64,000 bases of DNA from Burkholderia territorii (GTDB taxonomy: Bacteria; Pseudomonadota; Gammaproteobacteria; Burkholderiales; Burkholderiaceae): the NCBI RefSeq assembly GCF_902833055.1, contig NZ_CADFEJ010000001.1, forward strand, positions 930,001 through 994,000, written 5' to 3'. Below the pieces are notes generated by a model that was given only the letters and a program-made list of their open reading frames with translations, had not been told where the DNA came from and did no database searches. Each line of letters opens with the position of its first letter. Positions within the stretch are counted from its first letter, which is position 1. Of the stretch, positions 43,653-53,764 are shown piece after piece. The position numbers were made by a program, and so were the translations under genes.

Positions 43653-44972
43653 ATGCAGACGCGATCCACCCTCGATGAGCATGCAGCCATCGCGACGCCG
43701 GCGCCCGCCCGCACCGCGAGGCACTACCTGCTGGCCGGCTGGGCCAGCATGGCCGGCACCACGATCGAGTGGTACGACTTCTTCCTCTACGGCACCGCAG
43801 CCGCGCTCGTGTTCAACCGCATCTTCTTTCCGTCGCTCGACCCCGTCGTCGGCACGCTCGCCGCGTTCGGCACGTTCGCGGTCGGCTTCATCGGGCGGCC
43901 GATGGGCGGCATCGTGTTCGGCCATTTCGGCGACCGCATCGGCCGCAAGTCGATGCTGATGATCACGCTGCTGCTGATGGGCGTGCCGAGCATGATCATC
44001 GGGCTGATCCCGTCGTACGAGCGCATCGGCTACTGGGCCGCCGCGCTGTTGATCGCGATGCGCTTCCTGCAGGGGATGGCGGTCGGCGGCGAATGGGGCG
44101 GCGCGGTGCTGATGGCGGTCGAACACGCGCCCAAGGGCCGCAAGGGGCTGTTCGGCAGCCTGCCGCAGACGGGTGTCGGGCTCGGGCTGATCCTGTCGTC
44201 GGCCGCGATGGCCGCGGTGGCCGCACTGCCGGAAGCCGACATGCTGTCCTGGGGCTGGCGCGTGCCGTTCCTCGCGAGCATCGCGCTCGTCGGCCTCGGC
44301 TGGTTCATTCGCGCGAAGGTGCCGGAATCGCCGGACTTCGAGAAGGTGCAGCGCCAGGGCAAGGCCGAGAAGTCGCCGGTGACGGCCGCGCTGCGCCGCC
44401 ATCCGCGCGAGGTGCTGACGATCGTCGGCGCGCGCGCCGCCGAGAACACGTGGTTCTACATGGTCGTCACGTTCGCGCTTGCGTATGCGACGCAGCAGCT
44501 GCACTTGCCGAAGGCCGAGATGCTGCACGCGATCACGGCCGGCGCGGCGCTGTCGCTGGTCACGATGCCGCTGTGCGGGCATCTCAGCGACCGCATCGGC
44601 CAGCGCCGGATGTTCGCGATCGGCCTCGTGCTGATGTGCGCGTTCGCGGCGCCGTTCTTCATGATGCTCGGCACGCAGCAGACGTCTTACGCATGGTGGG
44701 CGATCGTGCTCGGCCTCGGCGTCGTGTTCCCGATTCTCTATGCGCCGGAGTCGCTGCTGTTCGCGCAGCAGTTCCCGGCGGAAATCCGGTACAGCGGCAT
44801 CTCGCTGTCGGTGCAGCTGGCCGGCGTGATCGGCGGCGGCTTCGCGCCGATGATCGCGACGTCGCTGCTCAAGGCCGGCGGCGGCCAGCCGCACTACGTG
44901 ATCGCGTACCTCGTCGGCTTCGGCGTGTTCGCGCTCGTGTGCACCGCGCTGATGCGTCCGGCACGGACCTGA
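43653..44972 (+). CDS. MFS transporter of the metabolite:H+ symporter (MHS) family
   Basis: 439 residues, twelve predicted helices. MHS hallmarks: [18 protein letters not shown] in helix 1, the loop [14 protein letters not shown], and [23 protein letters not shown]. Relatives carry 2-oxoglutarate, shikimate, proline/betaine or short acids. It lies upstream of mmsA (125 bp), so a branched-chain metabolite or methylmalonate-related acid is a reasonable guess. The annotation of mmsA must not be extended back into this gene. Confidence 0.88.
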   Translation: MQTRSTLDEHAAIATPAPARTARHYLLAGWASMAGTTIEWYDFFLYGTAAALVFNRIFFPSLDPVVGTLAAFGTFAVGFIGRPMGGIVFGHFGDRIGRKSMLMITLLLMGVPSMIIGLIPSYERIGYWAAALLIAMRFLQGMAVGGEWGGAVLMAVEHAPKGRKGLFGSLPQTGVGLGLILSSAAMAAVAALPEADMLSWGWRVPFLASIALVGLGWFIRAKVPESPDFEKVQRQGKAEKSPVTAALRRHPREVLTIVGARAAENTWFYMVVTFALAYATQQLHLPKAEMLHAITAGAALSLVTMPLCGHLSDRIGQRRMFAIGLVLMCAFAAPFFMMLGTQQTSYAWWAIVLGLGVVFPILYAPESLLFAQQFPAEIRYSGISLSVQLAGVIGGGFAPMIATSLLKAGGGQPHYVIAYLVGFGVFALVCTALMRPART

Positions 44973-45097
44973 GCGCATCGGCCGCACGCCGGCCCGCCTT
45001 TACCCGTTTTCCATTCGACCTGCCGTCCGCCGTCGCCCGACGCGCGACGGACGCAGGCCACCCTTTTTCCTCGCATCACCGTTTCCCGGAGATTTCC

Positions 45098-46624
45098 ATG
45101 AACGCCGCAGTTCCCCAGACCACCCTCGCCCTGCCCACCGCCAAGCTGCTGATCGACGGCGCGTTCGTCGAGTCGCAAAGCACCGAATGGGGCGACATCG
45201 TCAACCCCGCGACGCAGGAAGTGATCGGCCGCGTGCCGTACGCGACGCTCGACGAGGTCGATGCCGCGATCGCGTCCGCGCAGCGCGCGTTCCAGACCTG
45301 GAAGACGACGCCGATCGGCGCGCGGCTGCGCATCATGCTGAAGTTCCAGGATCTGGTGCGCCGCAATCTCGAACGGATCGCACACACGCTGACTGCCGAG
45401 CAGGGCAAGACGCTGCCCGATGCGCAAGGCGACATCTTCCGCGGGCTGGAAGTGGTCGAGCACGCGTGCTCGATCGGCACGCTGCAGCAAGGCGAGTTCG
45501 CGGAGAACGTCGCGGGCGGCGTCGACACCTACACGCTGCGCCAGCCGATCGGTGTGTGCGCGGGCATCACGCCGTTCAACTTCCCCGGCATGATCCCGCT
45601 GTGGATGTTCCCGATGGCGATCGTGTGCGGCAACACGTTCGTGCTGAAGCCGTCCGAACAGGATCCGCTGTCGACGATGCAGCTCGTCGAGCTCGCGATC
45701 GAAGCCGGCGTGCCGCAAGGCGTGCTGAACGTCGTGCACGGCGGCAAGACCGTGGTCGACCGCCTCTGCACGCATCCGGACATCAAGGCGATCTCGTTCG
45801 TCGGCTCGACGCGCGTCGGCACGCACGTGTACAACCTCGGCAGCCAGCACGGCAAGCGCGTGCAGTCGATGATGGGCGCGAAGAACCACGCGGTCGTGCT
45901 GCCCGATGCGCATCGCGAGCAGTCGATCAACGCGCTGGTCGGCGCGGGCTTCGGCGCGGCCGGCCAGCGCTGCATGGCGACGTCGGTCGTCGTGCTGGTC
46001 GGCAACGCGCGCGACTGGCTGCCCGATCTGGTCGAGAAGGCGAAGGCGCTGAAGGTCAACGCCGGCGCCGAAGCCGGCACGGACGTCGGCCCGGTCGTGT
46101 CGAAGGCGGCGAAGGCGCGCATCCTGTCGCTGATCGACGCGGGCGTGAAGGAAGGCGCGACGCTGCTGCTCGATGGCCGCGACGTGAAGGTGCCCGGCTA
46201 CGAGCACGGCAACTTCGTCGGCCCGACGATCTTCTCCGGGGTGACGACGGACATGTCGATCTACACGGAAGAAATCTTCGGACCGGTGGTGGTCGTGATG
46301 GAAGTCGATACGCTCGACGAAGCAATCGCACTCGTGAATCGCAACCCGATGGGCAATGGCGTGGGCCTCTTCACGCAGAGCGGCGCGGCCGCGCGCAAGT
46401 TCCAGAGCGAGATCGACGTCGGCCAGGTCGGCATCAACATCCCGATTCCGGTGCCGGTGCCCTACTTCAGCTTCACCGGCTCGCGCGGCTCGAAGCTCGG
46501 CGATCTCGGCCCGTACGGCAAGCAGGTCGTGCAGTTCTACACGCAGACGAAGACGGTCACCGCGCGCTGGTTCGACGACGACGCGACGGCTGGGGGCGTG
46601 AATACGACGATCGCGCTGCGCTGA
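45098..46624 (+). CDS. mmsA: Methylmalonate-semialdehyde dehydrogenase (CoA-acylating)
   Basis: 508 residues from the ATG at 45098, with CGGAGATTTCC upstream. Aldehyde dehydrogenase fold; the MmsA-type [29 protein letters not shown] (instead of the usual ELGGK motif) and catalytic C292 in [11 protein letters not shown] place it in the CoA-dependent branch. It converts methylmalonate semialdehyde to propionyl-CoA in valine catabolism. It is followed by mmsB after a hairpin-containing 113-bp spacer. Confidence 0.95.
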   Translation: MNAAVPQTTLALPTAKLLIDGAFVESQSTEWGDIVNPATQEVIGRVPYATLDEVDAAIASAQRAFQTWKTTPIGARLRIMLKFQDLVRRNLERIAHTLTAEQGKTLPDAQGDIFRGLEVVEHACSIGTLQQGEFAENVAGGVDTYTLRQPIGVCAGITPFNFPGMIPLWMFPMAIVCGNTFVLKPSEQDPLSTMQLVELAIEAGVPQGVLNVVHGGKTVVDRLCTHPDIKAISFVGSTRVGTHVYNLGSQHGKRVQSMMGAKNHAVVLPDAHREQSINALVGAGFGAAGQRCMATSVVVLVGNARDWLPDLVEKAKALKVNAGAEAGTDVGPVVSKAAKARILSLIDAGVKEGATLLLDGRDVKVPGYEHGNFVGPTIFSGVTTDMSIYTEEIFGPVVVVMEVDTLDEAIALVNRNPMGNGVGLFTQSGAAARKFQSEIDVGQVGINIPIPVPVPYFSFTGSRGSKLGDLGPYGKQVVQFYTQTKTVTARWFDDDATAGGVNTTIALR

Positions 46625-46686
46625 GTGCGACGGATGGCGCCGGGTCGAGTGTTGGAGCGCTGGGGCCGGTCGACCGCGAAGCATGG

Positions 46687-46720
46687 GACCGGACTAAGCG
46701 CTAAAGCGCCAAGTCCGGTC
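46687..46720. repeat. Two-tier hairpin between mmsA and mmsB
   Basis: GACCGGACT pairs perfectly with AGTCCGGTC, and inside it GCGC pairs with GCGC around TAAA. It lies 63 bp after mmsA and 17 bp before the mmsB ATG, just ahead of the ribosome-binding AGGAA. It may stabilise or process the mRNA and adjust the MmsA:MmsB ratio. No T-run follows, so full termination is unlikely. Confidence 0.6.
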
Positions 46721-46737
46721 GACACAGGAACCTGTAC

Positions 46738-47628
46738 ATGGAAATTGCATTCATCGGACTCGGCAACATGGGCGGCCCCATGGCCGCCAACCTGCTCAAG
46801 GCCGGCCACGCATTGACGGTGTTCGACCTCGACAAGAACGCAGTCGACACCGCCGTACACGCCGGCGCGACGGCCGCTGCATCGCAGCGCGACGCGGCCG
46901 CTCGCGCATCGCTGGTGATCACGATGCTGCCGGCCGCGCAGCACGTGCGCGAGGTTTATCTCGGCGACGACGGCGTACTGGCCGGCGCGCGCGCCGGCGC
47001 GACGTTCGTCGACTGCAGCACGATCGATCCGGGCACCGCCTGCGCGGTCGCCGACGCCGCCGCGCAGCGCGACTTCCCGCTCGCCGATGCGCCGGTGTCC
47101 GGCGGCACCGGCGGCGCGCAGGCCGGCACGCTGACCTTCATGGTCGGCGCGGAACGCGCGCTGTTCGAGCGCATCCGCCCGGTATTGCTCGACATGGGCA
47201 AGAACGTCGTGCACTGCGGCGGCACGGGCACCGGGCAAATCGCGAAGATCTGCAACAACCTGCTGCTCGGGATCTCGATGATGGGCGTATCCGAAGCAAT
47301 GGCGCTCGGCGCCGCGCTCGGTATCGAGCCGGCCGTGCTGGCCGGCATCATCAACACGTCGACCGGCCGCTGCTGGAGCTCGGACACGTATAACCCGTAC
47401 CCGGGCGTGAATGACGCGGCGCCCGCCGCGCGCGGCTATTCGGGCGGCTTCGCGGCGAACCTGATGCTGAAGGATCTCGGGCTCGCGACCGAAGCCGCGC
47501 GTGGCGCACGGCAGCCGGTGTGGATGGGCGCGCTCGCGCAGCAGCTTTATCAGTCGATGAGCCAGCAGGGGCTCGGCACGCTCGACTTCTCCGCGTGCGT
47601 GAAGCTGTACGAAGCGCAGCCCGCGTGA
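46738..47628 (+). CDS. mmsB: 3-hydroxyisobutyrate dehydrogenase
   Basis: 296 residues. NAD-binding FIGLGNMGGPMAANLLKAGH, substrate-binding DAPVSGGTGGAQAGTL, catalytic lysine K170 in GQIAKICNNLLLG. This is the standard beta-hydroxyacid dehydrogenase signature. It oxidises 3-hydroxyisobutyrate to methylmalonate semialdehyde, the MmsA substrate, one step earlier in valine degradation. AGGAACCTGTAC precedes the ATG. Confidence 0.95.
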   Translation: MEIAFIGLGNMGGPMAANLLKAGHALTVFDLDKNAVDTAVHAGATAAASQRDAAARASLVITMLPAAQHVREVYLGDDGVLAGARAGATFVDCSTIDPGTACAVADAAAQRDFPLADAPVSGGTGGAQAGTLTFMVGAERALFERIRPVLLDMGKNVVHCGGTGTGQIAKICNNLLLGISMMGVSEAMALGAALGIEPAVLAGIINTSTGRCWSSDTYNPYPGVNDAAPAARGYSGGFAANLMLKDLGLATEAARGARQPVWMGALAQQLYQSMSQQGLGTLDFSACVKLYEAQPA

Positions 47629-47648
47629 CGCGGCCCACGGACGTGCGC

Positions 47649-47683
47649 CGACCCGCGATGCCCGTCAACGGCATCGCGGGTCG
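47649..47683. terminator. Strong hairpin between mmsB and a convergent lipoprotein gene
   Basis: A perfect 14-bp stem (CGACCCGCGATGCC with its complement) and a 7-nt loop, 20 bp after the mmsB stop and 42 bp from the convergent gene end. No T-run, but the stem is long enough for a bidirectional terminator or barrier. Confidence 0.65.
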
Positions 47684-47724
47684 ATTCACTTCCGTAACAG
47701 CGCGGGGAGCTGGCGGCGCGGCGG

Positions 47725-48057
47725 TTATCCGCGCGGGTTCGACGCCGTCTCGAAGGTCGGATGGCACTCGAACGCGAGTTCCGAGCGCGCGTCGACGCGG
47801 CTGCCGCCGGTCACCGACTCCTGCTTCAGGCTCGCGCGCATGCCGCGCTGCGTGCAGTAGTTGGTCGCTTCGTTGACCGCTTTTTCATGGGCGTCGGCCC
47901 ATGTCGTCGACACGCCGAGCGTGCGGGTCGTCACGGTGAAGACGTTCGGGTTCGACGTCGCGGTCACGTCGGAAGCGGTCGAACACGCGGCGAGCAAGCA
48001 TGCAGCGGCCGCGATGGTCAACCCTCGCAGGGATCGAAAAGGTACAGGGATGGACAT
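47725..48057 (-). CDS. Small lipoprotein
   Basis: 110 residues from the ATG at 48057 (48087 is an alternative). The N-terminus is a lipoprotein signal: positively charged start, hydrophobic LTIAAAACLLAAC with the lipobox cysteine, then a Ser/Thr-rich linker. The mature part reads TVTTRTLGVSTTWADAHEKAVNEATNYCTQRG, a small helix-sheet domain with a second cysteine and a third near the end (FECHP). Function unknown; outer-membrane location is likely. Confidence 0.75.
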   Translation of the reverse strand: MSIPVPFRSLRGLTIAAAACLLAACSTASDVTATSNPNVFTVTTRTLGVSTTWADAHEKAVNEATNYCTQRGMRASLKQESVTGGSRVDARSELAFECHPTFETASNPRG

Positions 48058-48087
48058 GGGGGCAAGCGCGCGTCGATTCGACGGCAT

Positions 48088-48925
48088 TGAGCAACATAGG
48101 CGACAGTATGCCTGCTGAATCGCCGGAGATCATGCCCTTTTCGGTGAACACATTGTTTCGAATGGTTAAACGATCGCTGCATCGGGGCAAAATGTGCGGC
48201 CCGAAAACGCGACCATGCGCCCGTTCTCATCGGCCAATACGGGCGCGCGGCCGCAGCGATGCCAGTCGCCTCGCGGATTGGCGCCGACGTTCCCGACGGG
48301 CTCGACCGCAGCCGGCGGAATCGCGTTCGCATGCGCAATCGCTGACGTCGGCGGCTTCGCCTTCGCTTGCTTCATCGGCTGGCTGCGCGACACGCTCGAT
48401 GCGATAAGCGCGGGCCCGCATGGCTTCGTCGCGTGCATGCCGATCCCTCGTGCGCTCGCGTATCCGGCGAAACTGCTGAACCGCTGATTCACACCACGCA
48501 CCGCGCGTTGTACTGCGATGCACGCCGCGCGCGATTGAACGGCCACCTTCATATCGATGCGCACGCAACGATATGCGCGCAGAACGTCTGCCCCATCCTC
48601 GCGAATCGCGAGCAACGCACAACGGACCGCGTTTGAAACGGTTTGCTGCGCGTGTCGCTCTCTTCATCGCTGCGCCGCCTTTTTTACAAGCGCGCCGTCT
48701 CGACTCACACGATCGGACGCCGCACGCAACTGCGGCTCCTGTTCACACCTCGGCCATACGGACGCCTGCGCCGAATTCGCCATGCGGGCACGTCGCTTGC
48801 GTCATCCATGCGCCCGCCGCCCCGGCGGACGGCAATTTCTTCCTTCAATCCGGCGCTGCGTACCGCGCGATCCGTCGCGCGGCGACACCGCATCGCAATC
48901 AGGTTCCCTGAACGAGAGGACGACA
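48088..48925. other. 838-bp stretch with no well-supported gene
   Basis: The region is less GC-biased at codon third positions than its neighbours. A minus-strand frame at 48166-48438 (90 codons, ending GRTFCPDAAIV) has an ATG but no ribosome-binding site. A plus-strand frame (48194-48487) overlaps it. Neither is convincing. The promoter and leader for the following lipoprotein gene lie at the right end. Confidence 0.4.
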
Positions 48926-49690
48926 ATGAAATCCATTCGAACGATAGCGGCCCTGTGCTCGGTCATTTCCGTGCTCGCGGCCTGCGGCGGAGACGGCAAC
49001 GACGTCGGCACCGAACTCGGCATCTCGAAACCGCAGGCGCGCTTCATCAACGCGGTGCCGGCCGGCCCGAATCTCGACTACTACCTGAATGCGAAGGTCG
49101 ATGCGTCGGGTGTCGCGTACAAGGGCGTGACCCGCTATCACGACATCGACTCCGGCACGCAGACGGCGAGCTACGACGTCTCCGGCACGACCGCGACGGT
49201 CGCGTCGCAATCCTTCGGCGCGGCGAACGGCCATCACTACACCACGATCGCGTTGCCGAGCACGTCGTCGGCGATCTCGGTGATCGACGATCCGTTCGAC
49301 AAGAAACTGCTGTCCGACAAGGCGCGCGTGCGCAGCTTCAACGCATCGCCGAATGCACAGAACCTCGACGTGTACGTCGTGCCTCCCGGCACCGACATCA
49401 ACTCGCAAAGCCCGACGCTGGCGGGCGCCGCGTACCAGAACGCCGTGCCCGCATCCGGACAGGACTCGGTCTACCTGAACGGCGGCAATTACCAGGTGAT
49501 CGTCACGACCGCCGGCAGCAAGACGCCGATCCTGACGACGGCGCCGGTCAACATCGGCAACAATGCCGACTGGCTGCTGGTGACGATCCCGTCGGGCGGT
49601 ATCGGTGACGTGACGCCGAACGACGTGCACGTACTCGTCGCGCAAGGCAACGATGCGGACACCTCCGCGCAGGAACTCGGCCCGCAATAA
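48926..49690 (+). CDS. DUF4397-family lipoprotein
   Basis: 254 residues from the ATG at 48926, with GAGAGGACGACA upstream. Lipoprotein signal with lipobox SVLAAC. Two repeats of the DUF4397 beta-domain follow: ARFINAVPAGPNLDYYLN (~37) and ARVRSFNASPNAQNLDVYVVPPGTD (~133). The family is extracytoplasmic and resembles adhesive or sugar-binding beta-sandwiches; its role is unknown. It is preceded by a long untranslated or non-coding region. Confidence 0.85.
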   Translation: MKSIRTIAALCSVISVLAACGGDGNDVGTELGISKPQARFINAVPAGPNLDYYLNAKVDASGVAYKGVTRYHDIDSGTQTASYDVSGTTATVASQSFGAANGHHYTTIALPSTSSAISVIDDPFDKKLLSDKARVRSFNASPNAQNLDVYVVPPGTDINSQSPTLAGAAYQNAVPASGQDSVYLNGGNYQVIVTTAGSKTPILTTAPVNIGNNADWLLVTIPSGGIGDVTPNDVHVLVAQGNDADTSAQELGPQ

Positions 49691-49741
49691 CCGCCAGCCG
49701 CGGGCCGCCGCCCGGCGGTCCGCGCGGCGGCCCTTGGTATG

Positions 49742-50299
49742 TCAGTCGATCCGCTCCAAGCGGATCACGTGCTCGGCACGCGTGCCGTCGCCGTGCTCGA
49801 CATCGACGTCGCCCACATGCCGGACGCGCCAGCCCGGCCGCGTCGCGATCTGCGGCATGTTGCCGCCCGGCCGGCTTTCGATGCCACCGAGGCCTTCGTC
49901 CGGCGTGTCGACAGCGTCGTCGAGCGATGCGTTCGAATAGATCACGTTGTCGTGCCACTCGGTCGCGCCGGTGCGCGCCTCCATGCCCTTGCCGTCGACG
50001 TCGACCGTGTTGTCCGTCATCGCCATGTTGGCGTTGTCCAGCGTGACGATCCGGCCGGCCGCACGACGCACCGGGTCGCCGCTGTCGACCGCATGCGCGT
50101 CGACGTCGATCGGCGGCAGGCCGGTCGGCGTTTTCCCAGCAACCGCCTCCGGCGTCAGCGGCCGCTTCGCGGCCTCTGCGGTCTCTGCGGCCTGGGTCGC
50201 CGCGTCCGGCATGTCGCCGGCCGCCGGCGTCTTGACTGGGCTCTTCTCGATCTGTTTGCGCTGCTGTTCCGGGATTGGATTCGATTCCGCGTTCTGCAT
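49742..50299 (-). CDS. Conserved-looking acidic protein of unknown function (possibly DUF3005)
   Basis: 185 residues without signal or membrane segment. The first 65 residues are charged and probably disordered. The rest contains AMTDNTVDVDGKGMEARTGATEWHDNVIYSNASLDD and GLGGIESRPGGNMPQIATRPGW, reminiscent of the Burkholderia DUF3005 proteins as I remember them; this assignment is weak. GGAGGTG-type ribosome-binding sequence precedes the ATG. Function unknown. Confidence 0.6.
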   Translation of the reverse strand: MQNAESNPIPEQQRKQIEKSPVKTPAAGDMPDAATQAAETAEAAKRPLTPEAVAGKTPTGLPPIDVDAHAVDSGDPVRRAAGRIVTLDNANMAMTDNTVDVDGKGMEARTGATEWHDNVIYSNASLDDAVDTPDEGLGGIESRPGGNMPQIATRPGWRVRHVGDVDVEHGDGTRAEHVIRLERID

Positions 50300-50487
50300 C
50301 GCACCTCCTGTTCCCCACCGCGTGCGCCGGCATGATGCGGCCGGCGCCGCTCCGGGAATCGCTACAAACGTCCTTGCAAATCTTTCACGCGCAGCGCACC
50401 GGCCCGCGCGTCCGCGGACGCACCTACCGGAACGCCGTCACGGCGGCATGCGGGCGAACTGCCGCGCACGCCGCCCGCCGTGGTCAA

Positions 50488-50742
50488 TCAGCCGCCGCTT
50501 GCGCCGGCCGGCCCGGATGCCGCGCCCGGCATGCTCGCCGCACTGCCGGCCGCGCCGCTGCCCGGCATGCCCGATGGCGCAGTCGACGGCGCCGGCGCCA
50601 TGCCGCCGGTGGCGCTCGTGTCCGAGCTCGCGCCGGTGCCGGTGTCGCTCTTTTTCTGACAACCCGCCCCGGCCGCCAGACCGGCGATCAGGATGCCGGC
50701 GAAGACGGCCCGCGATACGTGACGAATGGAATATCGCTGCAT
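50488..50742 (-). CDS. Small Gly/Ala/Ser-rich lipoprotein
   Basis: 84 residues from the ATG at 50742 (GGAGGTGTC upstream). N-terminal signal VFAGILIAGLAAGAGC with a lipobox cysteine, followed by QKKSD and a low-complexity tail of Ser, Gly, Ala, Pro and Met. Such short lipoproteins are common in Burkholderia envelopes. No function is evident. The 50743-51127 gap upstream shows no gene. Confidence 0.65.
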   Translation of the reverse strand: MQRYSIRHVSRAVFAGILIAGLAAGAGCQKKSDTGTGASSDTSATGGMAPAPSTAPSGMPGSGAAGSAASMPGAASGPAGASGG

Positions 50743-51127
50743 GACACCTCCGCTGATGTCGATGTGGATGGAGCCCTTCAGTACGCAATTCGCATGCCGC
50801 GCGGTCAATCCTTCCCCATTCATTTTTCAAATGACATTCAGCCGAATATTTAATTTCCCATCGCCGCGACGGCCGCCCATACTCGCGAACATATCCGCGA
50901 CATAACGCCTGCGGCCGCGCCGCCGGTTCGCGCCGCGTAAATGGAAGGAGACGACGCGTGCCGCCATTCAGCGCGAGGACGCCGTTCCGCCGGCTGCTCG
51001 ACGCGGCCAGCACGGGCAACGTGTACCGGCTGACTGCCGATCGCAAACGGCAATACGACGCGTGCCGGGACGATCACATCGGCGTCGCCTGCGCTCGACA
51101 CTGAACGCCGCATTTGGAGTGCGCTCG

Positions 51128-51265
51128 ATGAGAATCCTTGCAGTCAACGCCAACACGACCGGGTCGATCGCCGACGCGATCACCGCGCGGGCGCGCGCCG
51201 CGTCCGAAGCGGATCGTCAGCCGGCCGGTCGCCTTCGCCGAATGACGGCCCGCGCAAACGCGTAG
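51128..51265 (+). pseudogene. Truncated Asp/Glu/hydantoin racemase remnant
   Basis: The first ~27 codons read MRILAVNANTTGSIADAITA, the N-terminus of hydantoin/Asp-Glu racemases. The similarity then breaks off and the frame ends after 45 codons, instead of ~240. Neither catalytic cysteine is present. It directly precedes the LysR gene, so the deletion may have moved or cost that regulator its original target. Confidence 0.65.
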
Positions 51266-51269
51266 CGAC

Positions 51270-52442
51270 ATGCGGGACGCTCCGGGGCCGAACGGCCCTC
51301 CGCTCGACGCGTGCGACGCCACAGGCGCGCTCGACGTGCTGGACGCGCGGCTGATGCGCATCCTGCTCGTGCTGCTCACCGAGCGCACCGTATCGCGCGC
51401 GGCCGTGCGTCTGAACATGTCTCAGCCGGCGACGAGTGCCGCGCTCAAGCGCCTGCGCACGCTGCTCGGCGATCCGCTGCTGGTGCGCAGCCGCTACGGG
51501 ATGGTCCCGACCGAGTTCGGCGCGCGGCTGATCGAGCCGCTGCGCAACGCGCTGCGTGTGATCGACTTCATCCGCAACCAGCAGCCGACCTTCGATGCGC
51601 GCACGTCGGTGCGCACCTACCGGATCGGCTGCCCCGACTACCTGAACGTGCTGTTCGTGCCGAAGCTCGTCGCGCTGTTCCGCGAGCGCGCATCGAACGC
51701 GCAGCTCGTGTTCCATCCGCTCGGCGACGGTTTCGACGACGAGCGGGCGCTCGCCGACGGCGAACTCGACGTCGTGATCGACAACCGCCCGGCCCGCTCG
51801 TCGCGGTTCCGGCAGGACGACCTGTTCGACGATCGCGTCGTATGCCTGATGCGCGCGACCCATCCACTCGCACGACGCGGCGCGATGACGCCCGCCGAAT
51901 TCGCGCAGGCGCCGCAGCTGTGCCCGACACCGTCGTGGCTCGAAGCATCCGGCGCGATCGACCGGCAGCTCGAACGCGTCGGACTGCAACGGCGGATCGT
52001 CGTCACGCTGCCGCACTTCGAACTCGCCGCGCATGCGCTGGTGCGCTCCGATCTGATCCTCACCACCACGTACCGGCTCGCGCGGCACTACGCGAAGCTG
52101 CTGCCGCTCGGCGCGGTTGCGCTGCCGATAGAGCCACCCGACATCGTGTACCGGATGACGTGGAACGAAGCGGGAACTTGCGTGGAGGGCGTGCGCTGGT
52201 TGCGCGCGCTGATCGTCGAAGCGACGCGCGGCTGGCTCGATGCGGAAGCCGCACGACCGGCCGTCGCGGCGGTCGCCGCGAACGCGGATGCGCTCGCGCG
52301 AACGAATGCGCCGCTCGCCGATGCCCCGGCCGAACCGACGCGGCGCGCACGCCGCCGGCAAGTGACGCATTGCGGCGCATCGCGGCGACCGCACGTCGCG
52401 CGTGCGGCACGCATCCATCGCGTCGCAACGAAGTCGCGCTGA
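51270..52442 (+). CDS. LysR-family regulator (NodD/LinR-like group)
   Basis: 390 residues, longer than usual because of a ~75-residue Ala/Arg-rich tail. Helix-turn-helix: RLMRILLVLLTERTVSRAAVRLNMSQPATSAALKRLRTLLGDPLLVRS. Effector domain: YRIGCPDYLNVLFVPKLVALF. The ATG comes 4 bp after the racemase remnant's stop. It may regulate the sulfonate-type transport genes downstream, but spacing gives no proof. Confidence 0.85.
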   Translation: MRDAPGPNGPPLDACDATGALDVLDARLMRILLVLLTERTVSRAAVRLNMSQPATSAALKRLRTLLGDPLLVRSRYGMVPTEFGARLIEPLRNALRVIDFIRNQQPTFDARTSVRTYRIGCPDYLNVLFVPKLVALFRERASNAQLVFHPLGDGFDDERALADGELDVVIDNRPARSSRFRQDDLFDDRVVCLMRATHPLARRGAMTPAEFAQAPQLCPTPSWLEASGAIDRQLERVGLQRRIVVTLPHFELAAHALVRSDLILTTTYRLARHYAKLLPLGAVALPIEPPDIVYRMTWNEAGTCVEGVRWLRALIVEATRGWLDAEAARPAVAAVAANADALARTNAPLADAPAEPTRRARRRQVTHCGASRRPHVARAARIHRVATKSR

Positions 52443-52693
52443 AATCGCGGCTTGCGTCACGCATCGCGCATCGGTTGCGCAAGCAACGTGTATGCAACGA
52501 CGGCGGCAGCGTGCGCGAGCACGCCGCTCATCGTCAGCGCGGCGGCGAATCTTGTCGCGAAAGCCGCGGGCGCCGCACTGGCGCGAACGAGCGAATAAGC
52601 ATTTCGCGATTCGATGTTTGCCGGCGCGAAACCGATTCCGTAATCTGCCGGCAACCGCGCGGCCTGCGCGCGGCTCACCGAGGACCGCCGCCG

Positions 52694-53692
52694 ATGACTT
52701 CTCCCGCCGCCCCGGCTCGCCGCCGCGCCCTGCTTCGCGTGGCCGCGCTGGCCGCCGCACCGCTGGCCGGCACCGCCGCACTGCCCGTGCGCGCGGCCGG
52801 CCCCGACCTGTCGAACGTCACGCTGGTGCTCGGCGACCAGGCCGGCGGCCTGCGCGCGCTGGCCGAAGCCGCGCGCGTGCTCGACGGCGTACCGTACCGG
52901 TTTCGCTGGGCGAATTTCCAGGGCGCGGCGCCGCTGTTCGAAGCGCAGCGCGCAGGCGCGATCGATCTCGCGCCGGCCGGCGACCTGCCCGTGTTGACGG
53001 CCGCGCTCGGCGATCCGGCGCTGCGGATCGTCGCGACGCGTGTCGGCTCGCCGACGTCCCTCGGCATCGTCGTGCAGCCCGATTCGCCGGTGCGTACCGT
53101 CGCCGATCTGAAGGGGCGCACCGTCGTCGTGTCGTCGGCGCGCGGCAGCATCTCCCAATACCAGCTGTACGGCGCACTGCGCGAACACGGTCTCGCACCG
53201 GGCGACGTCGACGTGCGCTTCGTGTTGCCGGTCGATGCGTTCGCCGCGTTCGAGGCCCGGCAGATCGGCATCTGGGCGACCTTCGATCCGTACTACGGGC
53301 ATGTGGTGCGACGCGGTGCGCGCGTGGTGCGCGACGGCAGCGGCATCAACTCGGGACTCGCGTTTCTCACGTCGCCGGTCGATACGCTGAATGAACGCGC
53401 GAAACGCGCTGCGCTCGCCGACGTGCTCGCGCGGCTCACGCGCGCCGGCCAGTGGGCACTGGCGCACCCCGTCGATTACGCGGCCGTCTATGCGTCGCTC
53501 ACGCGCCTGCCGCGCGATGCGGCCGCCGACATCGTCCGCCGCGCGCCGCTCGCGCAGCGCGGCGTCACCGGCGCGGACATCGACGTGCTGCAGCGCGTCG
53601 CCGACCGCGCGGCGGCGGATGCGATCCTGCCTAAACGGGTCGACGTCGCATCGATCGCGATCCGGAATCTGGCTGCGCCTGAGGCGGGCTAG
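52694..53692 (+). CDS. Nitrate/sulfonate-type ABC binding protein (orphan)
   Basis: 332 residues with a basic, Ala-rich signal (RRRALLRVAALAAAPLAGTAALPVRA). SsuA-like order: a first lobe with FRWANFQGAAPLFEAQRAGAIDLAPAGDLP, the hinge TVADLKGRTVVVSSARGSISQYQL, and FEARQIGIWATFDPYYGHVV. It would bind alkanesulfonates or related esters in the periplasm. It has no permease of its own and is separated from the importer at 54359-58023 by a minus-strand gene, but could share it. The 52443-52693 gap holds no gene. Confidence 0.8.
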   Translation: MTSPAAPARRRALLRVAALAAAPLAGTAALPVRAAGPDLSNVTLVLGDQAGGLRALAEAARVLDGVPYRFRWANFQGAAPLFEAQRAGAIDLAPAGDLPVLTAALGDPALRIVATRVGSPTSLGIVVQPDSPVRTVADLKGRTVVVSSARGSISQYQLYGALREHGLAPGDVDVRFVLPVDAFAAFEARQIGIWATFDPYYGHVVRRGARVVRDGSGINSGLAFLTSPVDTLNERAKRAALADVLARLTRAGQWALAHPVDYAAVYASLTRLPRDAAADIVRRAPLAQRGVTGADIDVLQRVADRAAADAILPKRVDVASIAIRNLAAPEAG

Positions 53693-53764
53693 GACGGCAA
53701 GCGGACGCTTCGGGTTCGCGCGATTGCCACCATGGCGTCAATGACGGATGTCATGTCGAGTTCG

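Noticed and set aside
43769-45097. Upstream extension of the mmsA frame through the transporter gene
   Set aside because: Family similarity starts at the ATG at 45098, which has a good ribosome-binding site; the upstream part is the transporter read in the wrong frame.
48166-48487. Overlapping short frames on both strands (90 and 97 codons)
   Set aside because: No ribosome-binding sites, mutual overlap and no recognisable motif; left as unassigned sequence.
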